From JANWXR01 sp033577755 (GTDB lineage: Bacteria > Chloroflexota > Anaerolineae > Anaerolineales > UBA6663), in NCBI GenBank assembly GCA_033577755.1, contig JAVQXV010000011.1, positions 1-38,416 of the forward strand: a stretch of 38,416 nt of DNA. The letters are read 5' to 3'. Both the position numbers and the translations under genes were made by a program. Positions 1 through 8,285 of the stretch are shown here, one piece after another; the stretch's first letter is position 1; the number at the start of each line of letters is the position of its first letter. The notes beneath the pieces were generated by a model. The model had not been told where the DNA came from and searched no databases. It saw only the letters and a list, made by a program, of their open reading frames with translations.

Positions 1-13
1 CTCAGGAGACTTC

Positions 14-658
14 ATGCTCGGCGACCTCGACTCCCCCACCATCCTTGCCCGGGTGTTCACGCTGGTGCTGGCGTTCACCGTTCACGAACTGGCTCACGCG
101 CTTACAGCGGACTGGCTCGGCGATCCTACGCCGCGCAACATGGGCCGCATCACCCTCAACCCGCTGGCGCACCTCGATCCCATCGGCTCACTGCTGCTCA
201 TCTTCGCCGGCTTCGGCTGGGCCAAGCCGGTGCTCACCAACCCATACAACTTCCGCAACGGGCCGCGCCTGGGCATGGCCGTAGTCGCCTTCGCCGGGCC
301 GTTCTCGAACCTGCTCATGGCAGTGCTGGTCGCCATCCCCTTTCAGCTCGGTCTGCTTCAGCCCGCCGGGCGCTCAGACTCTATCGGCGGCATCCTGCCC
401 GGGCCGAATTTTCTGCTGACCGAGTTCATCGTCATCAACATCTTCCTGATGCTCTTCAACCTGCTCCCCATCGGCCCGCTCGACGGCCTGAAGGTGCTGC
501 GCGGCGTGGCCCCGCACGAGTGGGATGCGACCATTGACATTCTGGAACGTTGGGGGATGTTCATCCTGCTGGCGCTGGTGTTTCTTGGGCGACCCCTGCT
601 CTCCCTCATCATCGTCGGCCCGGCCAGCGTCATCATCGGCCTGCTCCTCGGCCTATGA
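14..658 (+). CDS. Site-2 protease family (M50) membrane metalloprotease
   Basis: This is a 214-residue polytopic membrane protein of the M50 zinc metalloprotease family, which cuts substrates within the membrane. The zinc motif HELAH is at residues 24-28. NPLAHLDPIG (49-58) and the third-ligand motif PLDGLK (155-160) are in the usual order for the short bacterial subfamily. Length is normal and there is no PDZ domain. An SD-like AGGAG precedes the ATG by about 6 nt. Its TGA overlaps the ATG of the next gene (ATGA), so the two are probably translated together. The physiological substrate cannot be inferred from the sequence. Confidence 0.93.
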   Translation: MLGDLDSPTILARVFTLVLAFTVHELAHALTADWLGDPTPRNMGRITLNPLAHLDPIGSLLLIFAGFGWAKPVLTNPYNFRNGPRLGMAVVAFAGPFSNLLMAVLVAIPFQLGLLQPAGRSDSIGGILPGPNFLLTEFIVINIFLMLFNLLPIGPLDGLKVLRGVAPHEWDATIDILERWGMFILLALVFLGRPLLSLIIVGPASVIIGLLLGL

Positions 659-1641
659 GCCAGCGTGCGCCCGTCAAAATCACGCTGATCGGCCTGGACC
701 GCGTCAGCGGCTCGGTGGGCCTGGCCCTGCGCGAGCGCAAGGACCTGCGCCTGATTGGCTTCGACCGCGACAACGACACGGCGCGGCTGGCGCAGCAGCG
801 CGGCCTGGTGGCGGAGGCGAAGTGGAACCTGATCGAGGCCGTGGACGGCGCCGACCTGGTGCTGCTGGGCGGGCCGCTGACTGACCAGCGCGAGTGGCTC
901 AAAGCCTTCGCAACCGAACTCCGCGAACAGGCCGTGGTCGCCAGCCTCGGCCCGCTGCTCGCGCCGCCGCTGGCCTGGGCCAGGGAACTCCTGCCGCCTG
1001 ACCGCTACTTTGTCGCCGCCCACCCGCTGCTCAACCCGGCGCTGCTCTACGACGGCGGCGTTGGCATCGAAGGCGCGCGCGCCGACCTGTTTGCGAACGG
1101 CCTGTGGGCGCTGGCCGCTGCGCCCGAGTGCGCGCCTGAAGCCCTCAAGCTGCTGAGCGACCTGGCTACCCTGCTCGGCGCACAGCCTTACTTTATGGAT
1201 GCGGTTGAGCATGACGGGCTGATGGGTGCTGTAGACGCTCTGCCGGCGCTGGCCGCCCTGGCTCTGCTGCGCGCCGCCAACGCCTCCCCAGGCTGGCACG
1301 AGATGCGCAAGGCCGCCGACCGCGGCTTCGCCACGGCCACCTTTGCCCTCACCAACCTGGACTCTTCCACCCTCACCCTCAACCGTGAGGCCGTACTGCG
1401 CTACCTTGATGCGTTGCTGGCCGAGCTGCACAACTTGCGTGACCTGCTCGCCACTGACGACGTGCTCACCCTGAATCAGCTCATCGCCGAGGCCGCCGCC
1501 CAACGCGCGCAATGGGCCGGCGAGCGCGCCCGCGGCGAATGGGAAAAGCAGGAGCAGCCGGCCCTGAATGTGCCGACGTTCGGCGAGTCTTTGAGCCGAA
1601 TGTTCGTGGGCGGGTTGTTCCGCAGGGAGAAGAAAGCTTAG
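655..1641 (+). CDS. Prephenate dehydrogenase (TyrA)-like protein, catalytic residues degenerate
   Basis: This 328-residue protein resembles NAD(P)-dependent prephenate/arogenate dehydrogenases. It has an N-terminal Rossmann segment (GLDRVSGSVGLAL near residue 10) and the helical-domain signature MDAVEHDGLM in the middle. Several positions normally needed for catalysis are altered. The nucleotide loop lacks the second glycine of GxGxxG. The usual GSVK segment reads SLGPLLAP, and the usual HPMAG reads HPLLN. A charged tail after about residue 270 is an addition. The start was chosen at the ATG overlapping the upstream TGA; a longer reading would run inside the protease gene. It may be a non-catalytic or divergent dehydrogenase; assignment to tyrosine synthesis is uncertain. 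Confidence 0.7.
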   Translation: MSQRAPVKITLIGLDRVSGSVGLALRERKDLRLIGFDRDNDTARLAQQRGLVAEAKWNLIEAVDGADLVLLGGPLTDQREWLKAFATELREQAVVASLGPLLAPPLAWARELLPPDRYFVAAHPLLNPALLYDGGVGIEGARADLFANGLWALAAAPECAPEALKLLSDLATLLGAQPYFMDAVEHDGLMGAVDALPALAALALLRAANASPGWHEMRKAADRGFATATFALTNLDSSTLTLNREAVLRYLDALLAELHNLRDLLATDDVLTLNQLIAEAAAQRAQWAGERARGEWEKQEQPALNVPTFGESLSRMFVGGLFRREKKA

Positions 1642-1761
1642 TGGGGTGGTCGCGTGGTCAAATAGTCAAACGCCCTTATTGGCCACCTGCCCGGCAGAGG
1701 CCCCAGCCGACTACCCGACCACCTGACTACTTGACCACTCGACTACTTGACTACCCGACTA
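1642..1761. repeat. Word-repeat array between convergent genes (word GACTAC/GACCAC)
   Basis: Degenerate copies of GACTACYYGAC-type words fill the right part (about 1709-1761). The reverse-complement words (GTGGTC, TAGTC) appear at about 1645-1670, so the two halves can pair. The array starts 1 nt after the upstream TAG and supplies the TAG stop codon of moaA at 1759-1761. No ORF is expected here. Confidence 0.75.
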
Positions 1762-2739
1762 CCCCCCAATTTCGCTCATCACCCGGTTCATCGGCACCAG
1801 GTTCTGCGCCAGGCCATGGCCCCATGGCTTGTGATAAACGGCTTTCTTGACCAGTGCCGCTAAGTCTTCGGCGGACGCGCCGCGCCGCAGCGGCGTGAGC
1901 AAATCCACCTCATACTCGCGCAGCAGGCACATCCGCAGCTTGCCGTCCGCCGTCAGCCGCGCGCGGGTACACGAGGCGCAGAACGGCACCGTCACCGAGC
2001 TGATAAAGCCCACGTCGCCGAGTGCCCGGCTCAGGCGGTACAGCCGCGCCTCGCCATCGAGCTGGCCGTCGTTCACCGGGTGCAGCGGGCCGAGCCTCGC
2101 CTCGATCCGTGCGCGCATCTCCTGCTCGGTGACGATCTGCGCCTGCTGAAAGCCCGCCACCTCGCCGAACGGCATCATCTCGATGAAACGCACCTGCCAG
2201 GGATGCTGAAGCGTGAGCGCGGCCAGGTCGGCCACGTCGTTCTCGTTGTAGCCGCGCACCACCACCGCGTTCAGCTTGAGCGGCGTCAGCCCGACGCGCT
2301 CGGCTTCGAGCAGGCCGTCCCACACGTCGTCCAGCGACCCCCAGCGGGTGATGCGCCGGAAGCGCGCCGGGTCGAGCGTGTCAATCGAGACGTTGACGCG
2401 CTGCAGGCCGGCCTCCTTCAGAGGAGCGGCCAGTTGCCGGAGCAGGACGCCGTTGGTTGTCATCGTCAGGGTGCGCACACCCGGCGTCTGCGCCATGCTG
2501 CGCACAATCTCGACGATGTTAGCGCGCACGGTCGGCTCGCCGCCCGTCAGCCGGAACTTGTGAAAGCCCAGCCCGGTGAAGACGCGCATCAGCAGCTTCA
2601 GCTCGTCGTCCTGCATCAGCTCGGCGCGCGGGCGGAAGGTCATGGCCTCCGGCATGCAATAGACGCAGCGCAGGTTGCAGCGGTCGGTCAGGCTGATGCG
2701 CAGGTAGTGGATGTCGCGTCCGAAGCGGTCGAGGGCCAT
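1759..2739 (-). CDS. moaA: GTP 3',8-cyclase (molybdenum cofactor biosynthesis protein A)
   Basis: MoaA is a radical SAM enzyme that, with MoaC, turns GTP into cyclic pyranopterin monophosphate, the first step of molybdenum cofactor synthesis in the cytoplasm. The 326-residue protein has the SAM cluster CNLRCVYC (Cys21, 25, 28), the GGEP motif near 67 and the second 4Fe-4S cluster at Cys254, Cys257 and Cys271. It ends in the Gly-Gly tail that MoaA needs for activity. I start at the ATG at 2739 (MALDRFGRD); an upstream in-frame reading has no family similarity. No SD is visible. It is the last gene of a minus-strand run behind a small membrane protein, with a hairpin between them. No other moa gene is in the window. 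Confidence 0.95.
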   Translation of the reverse strand: MALDRFGRDIHYLRISLTDRCNLRCVYCMPEAMTFRPRAELMQDDELKLLMRVFTGLGFHKFRLTGGEPTVRANIVEIVRSMAQTPGVRTLTMTTNGVLLRQLAAPLKEAGLQRVNVSIDTLDPARFRRITRWGSLDDVWDGLLEAERVGLTPLKLNAVVVRGYNENDVADLAALTLQHPWQVRFIEMMPFGEVAGFQQAQIVTEQEMRARIEARLGPLHPVNDGQLDGEARLYRLSRALGDVGFISSVTVPFCASCTRARLTADGKLRMCLLREYEVDLLTPLRRGASAEDLAALVKKAVYHKPWGHGLAQNLVPMNRVMSEIGG

Positions 2740-2799
2740 AGCGTTATGAAATTTTATCAAGACGCCCCGGATTCTCAAAGGCCGAGACGCGCCGTCCAA

Positions 2800-2852
2800 A
2801 AACGTAGAGACGCGCCGCCGGTAGACACGCACCGCAGCGCGTCTCTACGTTT
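2800..2852. repeat. Palindromic repeat, GTAGAGACGCG type
   Basis: A perfect 15-bp inverted repeat (2800-2814 with 2838-2852) has arms reading AACGTAGAGACGCG and its complement, around a 23-nt loop. It starts 3 nt past the end of the small membrane-protein gene and lies upstream of moaA on the same strand. It could act as a transcript hairpin or be a dispersed palindrome. A half-arm of the same word recurs near 37139-37150. Confidence 0.7.
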
Positions 2853-2854
2853 GT

Positions 2855-3340
2855 TTAGGCCATCACACCCGGCGGCGTAGCGCTCATCCCTCCCTGGTTC
2901 TTTCCGGTCATGTTCCACCAGAGGATGCCGCCGACCGCGCCCAAGGCTGCCATCAGCACGACCTCGAACAGACCGAAGCAGCAGCCGCCGAGCACCGAGC
3001 CGGCGTAGTACATCATCGGGTTGACATCGCCGGTTGAGCCTAGATCAAGGCCAAGCTGGCGCATCATCTCCATTGCGCCTTCCGACCCCATAAAAGCCGC
3101 CGAACCCAGTCCACCGAAGACGTGCCCCAGCAGCGCGCCCACGCCCGCAATCGCACCGGCGCCCGCGCCGCGCTGTATGGACAGGCTGTTGTTGAGCGGC
3201 TTGTCCCACATCCCGGCCAGGTATCCCGCGCCTGCACCTACGACCAGCGCTATACAGGGCACACACAATGGGAACAAGAAGGCCAGGATGCCGCCGATGA
3301 ACAGCATCACTACTGCAAAGATCAGACCGGAACGAACCAT
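2855..3340 (-). CDS. Small glycine-rich polytopic membrane protein, unknown function
   Basis: I do not recognise a named family. The 161-residue product has about four hydrophobic segments (roughly residues 4-22, 27-45, 58-78 and 118-142) rich in Gly and Ala, with Gly-x-x-x-Gly packing patterns. Three cysteines pair as CVPC near residue 28 and CC near 121. A strong SD (AAAGGAG) sits 8 nt before the ATG, unlike most neighbours, which suggests efficient and independent translation. It lies between the alcohol dehydrogenase and moaA on the same strand. It is probably a conserved hypothetical inner-membrane protein. Confidence 0.75.
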   Translation of the reverse strand: MVRSGLIFAVVMLFIGGILAFLFPLCVPCIALVVGAGAGYLAGMWDKPLNNSLSIQRGAGAGAIAGVGALLGHVFGGLGSAAFMGSEGAMEMMRQLGLDLGSTGDVNPMMYYAGSVLGGCCFGLFEVVLMAALGAVGGILWWNMTGKNQGGMSATPPGVMA

Positions 3341-3390
3341 GATGTTTTACTCCTTTCTGAGTGGAAACACGAAATAGGGTTGAGCCGACC

Positions 3391-4347
3391 TCAACTCCCG
3401 ACTTCCAACAACACCTTGAGCACGCCGGGATGCCGGGCATGCGCCAGCGCCTCCACCGCCTCGCGCAACGGGTAACGCGCGTGAATCAGACCGGTCACCT
3501 CCACCTCGCCGCTCGCCAGCGCGCGCAGCGCCCGGTCGAACGGCCCGCAGCGCGAACCGATCACGGTGATCTCGTCCACCACGAGGCGGCTCATGTCTAC
3601 GGTCAGGCTGCCGGCATAGGTGCTCTTCAACACCAGCGTGCCGCGCGGGCGCGTCAGGCGGCGCGCCAGCTCAAAGCCTGCCGGACTGCCGGTGCACTCC
3701 ACCACCACATCGGCACGCTGCGCGGGCAGGGCGTTCAGCGTCGCCGTGCGTAGGCCGCGCCGCTCCAATAGCGCAAGCTTCTCTGCATGCTTGCCGATGG
3801 CCGTCAGCGCGCAACCGGTGAGCGCCAGCGCCTGCGCGCACAACAGACCAAGCTTGCCATCGCCGACTACATAGACGGTATCGCCCGGGCCGATGTGCAC
3901 TTGCTCCAGAATTTCGAAGGCAGCGGCCAACGGCTCGGTGAAAACGGCCTGTTCATCGGAGACCGCATCCGGGACGGCGTGCAAGTTCTCGACGGGCAAG
4001 GTGAGGTACTCGGCAAAAGCGCCGGGGCGATTGACGATGCCGAGCACAGTGCGCCGGTCACAGTGGGTGCGGTCGCCGCGCCGGCAGGGCGGGCAGTCGC
4101 AGCCGGGCGGCACGGCGTTGATCTCGCCGCAGACGCGCTTCCCGTGCCACTCGCCCTCGGACTCAACGACGCCGACAAACTCATGCCCAAGGACGCCGGT
4201 GTAGGGGTAGTAGCCGCGTATGAGTTCGAGATCGGTGTTGCAGATGCCGGCCCGGAGCACGCGTATCAGAACTTCGCCCGGCGGCGGGGAGGGCACGGCG
4301 ATCTCGCGTACGGCAACGGTTTGGTTTTCGAGCCACAGGGCGAGCAT
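3391..4347 (-). CDS. Zinc-dependent medium-chain alcohol dehydrogenase family protein
   Basis: This is a cytosolic NAD(P)-dependent oxidoreductase of the MDR superfamily that oxidises alcohols or polyols. Catalytic zinc ligands are Cys36 (in AGICNTD) and the GHE motif at 54-56. The structural zinc lobe supplies Cys83, Cys85, Cys88 and Cys96. The nucleotide-binding stretch VVGDGKLGLL near 160 departs from the usual GxGxxG at one glycine. At 318 residues it is slightly shorter than typical sorbitol or threonine dehydrogenases. It follows the nucleoside importer on the same strand, separated only by a word-repeat spacer; a shared role in sugar or nucleoside catabolism is possible but unproven. 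No SD is visible. Confidence 0.9.
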   Translation of the reverse strand: MLALWLENQTVAVREIAVPSPPPGEVLIRVLRAGICNTDLELIRGYYPYTGVLGHEFVGVVESEGEWHGKRVCGEINAVPPGCDCPPCRRGDRTHCDRRTVLGIVNRPGAFAEYLTLPVENLHAVPDAVSDEQAVFTEPLAAAFEILEQVHIGPGDTVYVVGDGKLGLLCAQALALTGCALTAIGKHAEKLALLERRGLRTATLNALPAQRADVVVECTGSPAGFELARRLTRPRGTLVLKSTYAGSLTVDMSRLVVDEITVIGSRCGPFDRALRALASGEVEVTGLIHARYPLREAVEALAHARHPGVLKVLLEVGS

Positions 4348-4415
4348 GGTTAGTAGAGTAGAGAGTAGAGAAGTAGAAAGTAGAGAATTCCTGACTTTCC
4401 ACTTTCTACTTTCTA
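4348..4415. repeat. Word-repeat spacer (word GTAGARAGTAGA) with inverted halves
   Basis: The whole spacer between the ABC ATPase and the dehydrogenase is built from GTAGAG/GTAGAAA words (about 4351-4386) followed by their reverse complement (about 4394-4415). It can therefore fold on itself. The ATPase TAG stop (4413-4415) is part of the array. The same word recurs at 12391-12419. Confidence 0.75.
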
Positions 4416-5945
4416 TCCGACCGTCTCCTGCGTGATGCCGGCCATGAGCAGGCCCAGCTGTTCGCGCGTCGCCTGCGCGGCGTCGAGCGTGGCTAAAATC
4501 TGGCCCTTGTACATCACGGCGATCCGGTCGGAGAGCGCCATGATCTCGTCGAGCTCGGCGGAGACGAGCAGCACCGCGCAGCCGGCGTCGCGCTTGGCGA
4601 CAATCTGTCGGTGGATGTATTCGATGGAGCCGACGTCCAGGCCGCGCGTGGGCTGGGAGGCGATGAGCAACCGGATGGGCCGCGACACTTCCCGCGCCAC
4701 GACAACCTTCTGCTGATTGCCGCCCGAGAGCGCGCCGGCGCGTGTGGCAATGGACGGCGTGCGGACATCGAAGGCCTTGACCAACTTTTTGGCGTGCTCG
4801 GCCACTGCGGCGAAATTGAGCTGCAGGCCGTGGGCGTACGGCGGCTGAAAGTAGGTGTTGAGCACCATGTTATCGGCAACGGTATATTGCAGCACCATGC
4901 CATAACGGTGTCGGTCTTCCGGGATGTGGGCTATACCGGCCAATGTAAAGTCGCGTGGTGTGGCATGGTTGAGTTCGATATTGCCGATGATGATGCGGCC
5001 GGCAGTGGGCGTGCGCAGGCCGGTCAACACCTCCACCAGTTCCGTCTGGCCGTTGCCCTGCACGCCGGCGATGCCCAGAATTTCGCCCGCGCGCACCTCG
5101 AACGAGACGTTGTTGACGGCCTGATGCTTGCGGTCGTCCAACGCCGACAGGCCGATGACGCGCAGCACCGGCTCGCCCGGATGAGCCGCGCCTTTCGGAA
5201 CCTGCAGGATGACGTCACGGCCCACCATCATCGCGGCCAGTGTGGCCTCTGTCGCCTCTGCCGGCGTGGTCTCGCCGACAACCCGGCCGTCACGCATCAC
5301 CATGATGCGATGCGCGACCGAGAGCACTTCCTTGAGCTTATGCGAGATGAAGATGATGGAGACGCCGCGGGCTGCTAAATCGCGCATGACGCGGAACAGC
5401 TCTTCGCTCTCCTGTGGCGTGAGCACGGCGGTCGGCTCGTCGAGGATGAGAATATCGGCGTTGCGGTAAAGAGCTTTGACGATCTCGACGCGCTGCTGCA
5501 TGCCGACCGGCAGCTCTTCAACAATGGCGTGCGGGTCTACTTCCAGGCCGTATTGCTGCGAAAGCTCGCGCACCCGCCGCTCCGCTTCGTCCTCATCGAG
5601 CACTTCACCGAACCGCGTCACCTCCTCACCCAGCATGATGTTCTCCGCCACCGTCATCACGGGGATGAGCTGAAAGTGTTGGTGCACCATGCCGATGCCA
5701 CGGGCGATGGCATCGCGCGGGCCGGAGAACTTCACCGGCCGGCCCCTGACAAAGATTTCGCCCTCGTCCTGGTGATAGAGGCCGTACAGGATGTTCATCA
5801 ACGTGCTCTTGCCCGCGCCGTTCTCGCCGAGCAACGCCAGGATTTCGCCCTTGTACAGTTTCAGATTGACGTGGTCGTTCGCCAGCACGCCGGGGAAGCG
5901 CTTGGTGATGTGGCGGGCTTCGAGGACAACTTCGTTGGCGCTCAT
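4413..5945 (-). CDS. BMP-family nucleoside ABC transporter, double ATPase subunit
   Basis: This is the energising subunit of a BMP/PnrA-type importer, the NupO/YufO group related to RbsA. It has 510 residues with two ABC domains. The first has Walker A GENGAGKST (40-48) and Walker B LILDEPTA. The second has a degenerate Walker A (GIAGVQGNGQTE) but keeps an LSGGNQQK signature, as usual in this family. Its two permeases and lipoprotein lie upstream on the same strand, in the order lipoprotein, permease, permease, ATPase. The spacer ahead of its ATG is a word-repeat array and contains no SD. Confidence 0.95.
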   Translation of the reverse strand: MSANEVVLEARHITKRFPGVLANDHVNLKLYKGEILALLGENGAGKSTLMNILYGLYHQDEGEIFVRGRPVKFSGPRDAIARGIGMVHQHFQLIPVMTVAENIMLGEEVTRFGEVLDEDEAERRVRELSQQYGLEVDPHAIVEELPVGMQQRVEIVKALYRNADILILDEPTAVLTPQESEELFRVMRDLAARGVSIIFISHKLKEVLSVAHRIMVMRDGRVVGETTPAEATEATLAAMMVGRDVILQVPKGAAHPGEPVLRVIGLSALDDRKHQAVNNVSFEVRAGEILGIAGVQGNGQTELVEVLTGLRTPTAGRIIIGNIELNHATPRDFTLAGIAHIPEDRHRYGMVLQYTVADNMVLNTYFQPPYAHGLQLNFAAVAEHAKKLVKAFDVRTPSIATRAGALSGGNQQKVVVAREVSRPIRLLIASQPTRGLDVGSIEYIHRQIVAKRDAGCAVLLVSAELDEIMALSDRIAVMYKGQILATLDAAQATREQLGLLMAGITQETVG

Positions 5946-6029
5946 CGGGTTATTGGGTCATTAGGTTATTGGGTCATTGGCGTAATGGCTCAACCGCTCA
6001 ATGGCTCAATAAAGCAATGCCCCAATGAC
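5946..6029. repeat. Word-repeat spacer (word TTATTGGGTCATT) with inverted halves
   Basis: The entire 84-bp spacer between two ABC transporter genes is repeats. The left half reads GTTATTGGGTCATTAG twice with variation. The right half holds the reverse-complement words CAATGGCTCAATAA and GCCCCAATGAC. The array begins directly at the stop codon of the permease gene. The RNA should form a long imperfect hairpin between co-transcribed genes. Confidence 0.75.
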
Positions 6030-6941
6030 TTACTCCTTTGTATACGGTTGCCCCACTGCCGCCGGCGGACGCGCGCGACCCACGAAGCCGGCCAGGATGA
6101 TGATGGTCAGGACGTAGGGCAACATGCCGATGAACTGATGCGGGATGACGCCGCCCAGCCCAAAGAACTGCAACTGAGTTTGAAGTGCATTGGTGAAGCC
6201 GAAGAGCAGGGCCGCGCCCCATGCGCCAAACGGCGTCCACTTGCCGAAGATCATGGCAGCCAGCGAGATGAAGCCGCGCCCGTTGGTCATCAGCCGCTCG
6301 AAGGAGCCGACCGCCTCCAGCGTCAGGAACGCGCCGGCCAGCCCCGCCATCGCACCACCGATCATCACGTTGATGTAGCGCATGGCGATCACGTTCACGC
6401 CCAACGTATCGGCAGCGCGTGGGTGTTCCCCCACCGCCCGCATCCGCAGGCCCCAGCGCGTACGAAAGAGCACAAAGTGCACGACAAAGATGAGGATGAC
6501 GGCCAGATAGGTAATGGGTGGATTATCAAAGAACGCCTCGCCTATAATCGGGATTTGCTCTAGGATGGGTATAGCGATGGAGGGCAATTTGCCACGCGTG
6601 GTCAAGCCGGCGGTGTAGAAGTAGCCGGTCAGGCCAACGGCCAGGATATTGATGACGGTGCCGCTGATGATTTGATCCACCCTAAAGTGGATGCTGAGCC
6701 AGGCATGGAGCAGAGCCATGAGCACACCACTGAGCACGGCGACGAGCACGGCCAGGAGCAGGTTGCCGGTGAGAGCATTGGTCATGAAGCCGGTGAAGGC
6801 CGCAGTCAACATCATACCCTCAATGCCGATGTTGATGACACCCACCCGCTCGCAGAAGATGCCGCTTAATGAGCCGAGTGTAATGGGCGTGGACTGGCGC
6901 AGTGCGCTGCTGAGGACGGCAGTGATGATAGCAGGGTCCAT
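6030..6941 (-). CDS. BMP-family nucleoside ABC transporter permease (NupQ/YufQ-like)
   Basis: This 303-residue inner-membrane permease has about eight or nine hydrophobic segments. It includes the GIEGMMLTAAFTGF motif near residue 40 that is typical of branched-chain/ribose/nucleoside (BPD_transp_2) permeases. It pairs with the longer permease upstream to form the heterodimeric channel. The first residues MDPAIITAVLSSALRQSTP match the usual N terminus of the family, supporting the ATG at 6941. No SD precedes it. Confidence 0.94.
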   Translation of the reverse strand: MDPAIITAVLSSALRQSTPITLGSLSGIFCERVGVINIGIEGMMLTAAFTGFMTNALTGNLLLAVLVAVLSGVLMALLHAWLSIHFRVDQIISGTVINILAVGLTGYFYTAGLTTRGKLPSIAIPILEQIPIIGEAFFDNPPITYLAVILIFVVHFVLFRTRWGLRMRAVGEHPRAADTLGVNVIAMRYINVMIGGAMAGLAGAFLTLEAVGSFERLMTNGRGFISLAAMIFGKWTPFGAWGAALLFGFTNALQTQLQFFGLGGVIPHQFIGMLPYVLTIIILAGFVGRARPPAAVGQPYTKE

Positions 6942-6954
6942 AACAGATTAGACT

Positions 6955-7080
6955 TTTGTTGTGTCGTACGTATTACGTATTCCATATTGCGTAATTGCGT
7001 ATTGTGCGTGTCTTGTGGTCGCCCTAACACAATACGGAATACGGAACACGCAATACGGAATACACAGAATACGCAACACG
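6955..7080. repeat. Word-repeat spacer (word CGTATTGCGTATT) with inverted halves
   Basis: The left half (about 6962-7008) repeats CGTATTACGTATTCC-like words. The right half (about 7028-7080) repeats the complement CAATACGGAATACGG. The two can pair over most of their length around a centre near 7015. It fills the space between two permease genes of one operon. The same word reappears inside the coding sequence at 10985-11014. Confidence 0.78.
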
Positions 7081-8223
7081 TCAGCGTTTTCCCCAGCCGG
7101 CGCTGAGGGTGGTTCTTTCTTCTTTCTCCGCGCGTACCCGATACAGGAAGCGAATGATTTCGGGCGCGGCCACGAAAATCAGCACCAGCGCTTGCACGAT
7201 TTGAATAATCTCGGTCGGTACGCGCGCGGCCAGCTGCATGTCGGTGCTGCCGGCGTCCATCGTTCCAAAGAGCAACGCCGCCAGCATCACGCCCACCGGA
7301 TGGCTCTTGCCGAGCAACGCCACTGCGATAGCATCGAACCCATAGCCAACGTTGAAGTTGGGGGCAAAGTAATAGGTGCGCCCGACCGTCTCTACTGCGC
7401 CGGCCAGCCCGGCCAGACCACCTGCAATTGCCATTGTGATGACGGTCGTGCGGGCGACGTTGACGCCGGCATATTTGCCTGCCGACGGGTTGAGGCCGAC
7501 CATGCGCAGCTCAAAGCCGAAGGTGGAGCGCCACACCAACCACCAGATTATGATCACTGCAAGGATTGCCAGGATCACGCCGAAGTGAACGGGCTGGTCG
7601 CCCACTTCGAACAGAGTCGGCAGGCGCGCGCTCTCGGCTACAGGCGCCGTGCGCGGCACAATGTTGAGCGGGTTCGGGTCGCGCAATGGACCGGGCGGGA
7701 TGCCCTGCTGCCGGCTGCCCTGCGAGACCAGCCAGCCGGTGAACACGATGGCGATGTAGTTCAACATGATGGTGGTGATGACCTCATGTGCGCCGGTGTA
7801 CGCCTTGAGCACGCCGGAGATGGCTGCCCAGAGAGAGCCGGCGGTGAAACCGGCCAGTAGAGCCAACGTCACATGGACGATGCCGGGCAGGCCGAGACCT
7901 CCGAGGGCGATGCCGATCCAGGCCGAGGTCACCGCGCCGAAGAACAACTGACCCTCGCCACCGATGTTGAATAGCCCGCCCTTGAAGGCGAATGCAACCG
8001 ACAACCCGGCAAAGGTGAGCGGCACCGCATTGAGGATGGAATGCGCAATCCCCTCCGGGCTGCCCAGCGCACCCTGCAACATGCCGCCGTAAGCGGCCAC
8101 GGCGTTATAACCGTTGGCCAGCATGAAAAGCGAGCCGACCAGGATGGCCGTGAATACGGAGAGCAGGGGCAGAAGCAGGTTATCGCGTAACGTGTGCAGG
8201 GACGGATTCGAAAGGGACTTCAT
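7081..8223 (-). CDS. BMP-family nucleoside ABC transporter permease (NupP/YufP-like)
   Basis: This is the larger membrane subunit of the importer. It has 380 residues with many hydrophobic helices and the motif GLFNIGGEGQLFFGA, the hallmark of this permease family. I start at the ATG at 8223 (MKSLSNPSLHTL). The in-frame extension upstream would be encoded by the hairpin at 8231-8269 and looks unrelated. That hairpin leaves only TTTTCTT between itself and the ATG, so there is no SD, and translation may depend on the hairpin state or on coupling. The C-terminal region ends in a basic tail. Confidence 0.92.
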   Translation of the reverse strand: MKSLSNPSLHTLRDNLLLPLLSVFTAILVGSLFMLANGYNAVAAYGGMLQGALGSPEGIAHSILNAVPLTFAGLSVAFAFKGGLFNIGGEGQLFFGAVTSAWIGIALGGLGLPGIVHVTLALLAGFTAGSLWAAISGVLKAYTGAHEVITTIMLNYIAIVFTGWLVSQGSRQQGIPPGPLRDPNPLNIVPRTAPVAESARLPTLFEVGDQPVHFGVILAILAVIIIWWLVWRSTFGFELRMVGLNPSAGKYAGVNVARTTVITMAIAGGLAGLAGAVETVGRTYYFAPNFNVGYGFDAIAVALLGKSHPVGVMLAALLFGTMDAGSTDMQLAARVPTEIIQIVQALVLIFVAAPEIIRFLYRVRAEKEERTTLSAGWGKR

Positions 8224-8230
8224 AAGAAAA

Positions 8231-8269
8231 CGCGGTGGGAAAGAGCCGGTACCGGCCCTTCCCACCGCG
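8231..8269 (-). terminator. Intercistronic hairpin with T-rich tail after the lipoprotein gene
   Basis: A perfect 11-bp stem (8231-8241 with 8259-8269) is capped by the palindrome GCCGGTACCGGC (8245-8256). On the transcribed minus strand it is followed by TTTTCTT and then the permease ATG. Position and shape fit a partial terminator or processing hairpin that keeps the lipoprotein more abundant than the channel subunits, as is common in ABC importers. Confidence 0.65.
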
Positions 8270-8285
8270 CTCAACATTTAGATGC

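Noticed and set aside
358..1512. 384-codon minus-strand open frame opposite the protease and TyrA-like genes
   Set aside because: No motif, Gln/Arg-rich shadow composition, and it covers two genes with clear family similarity.
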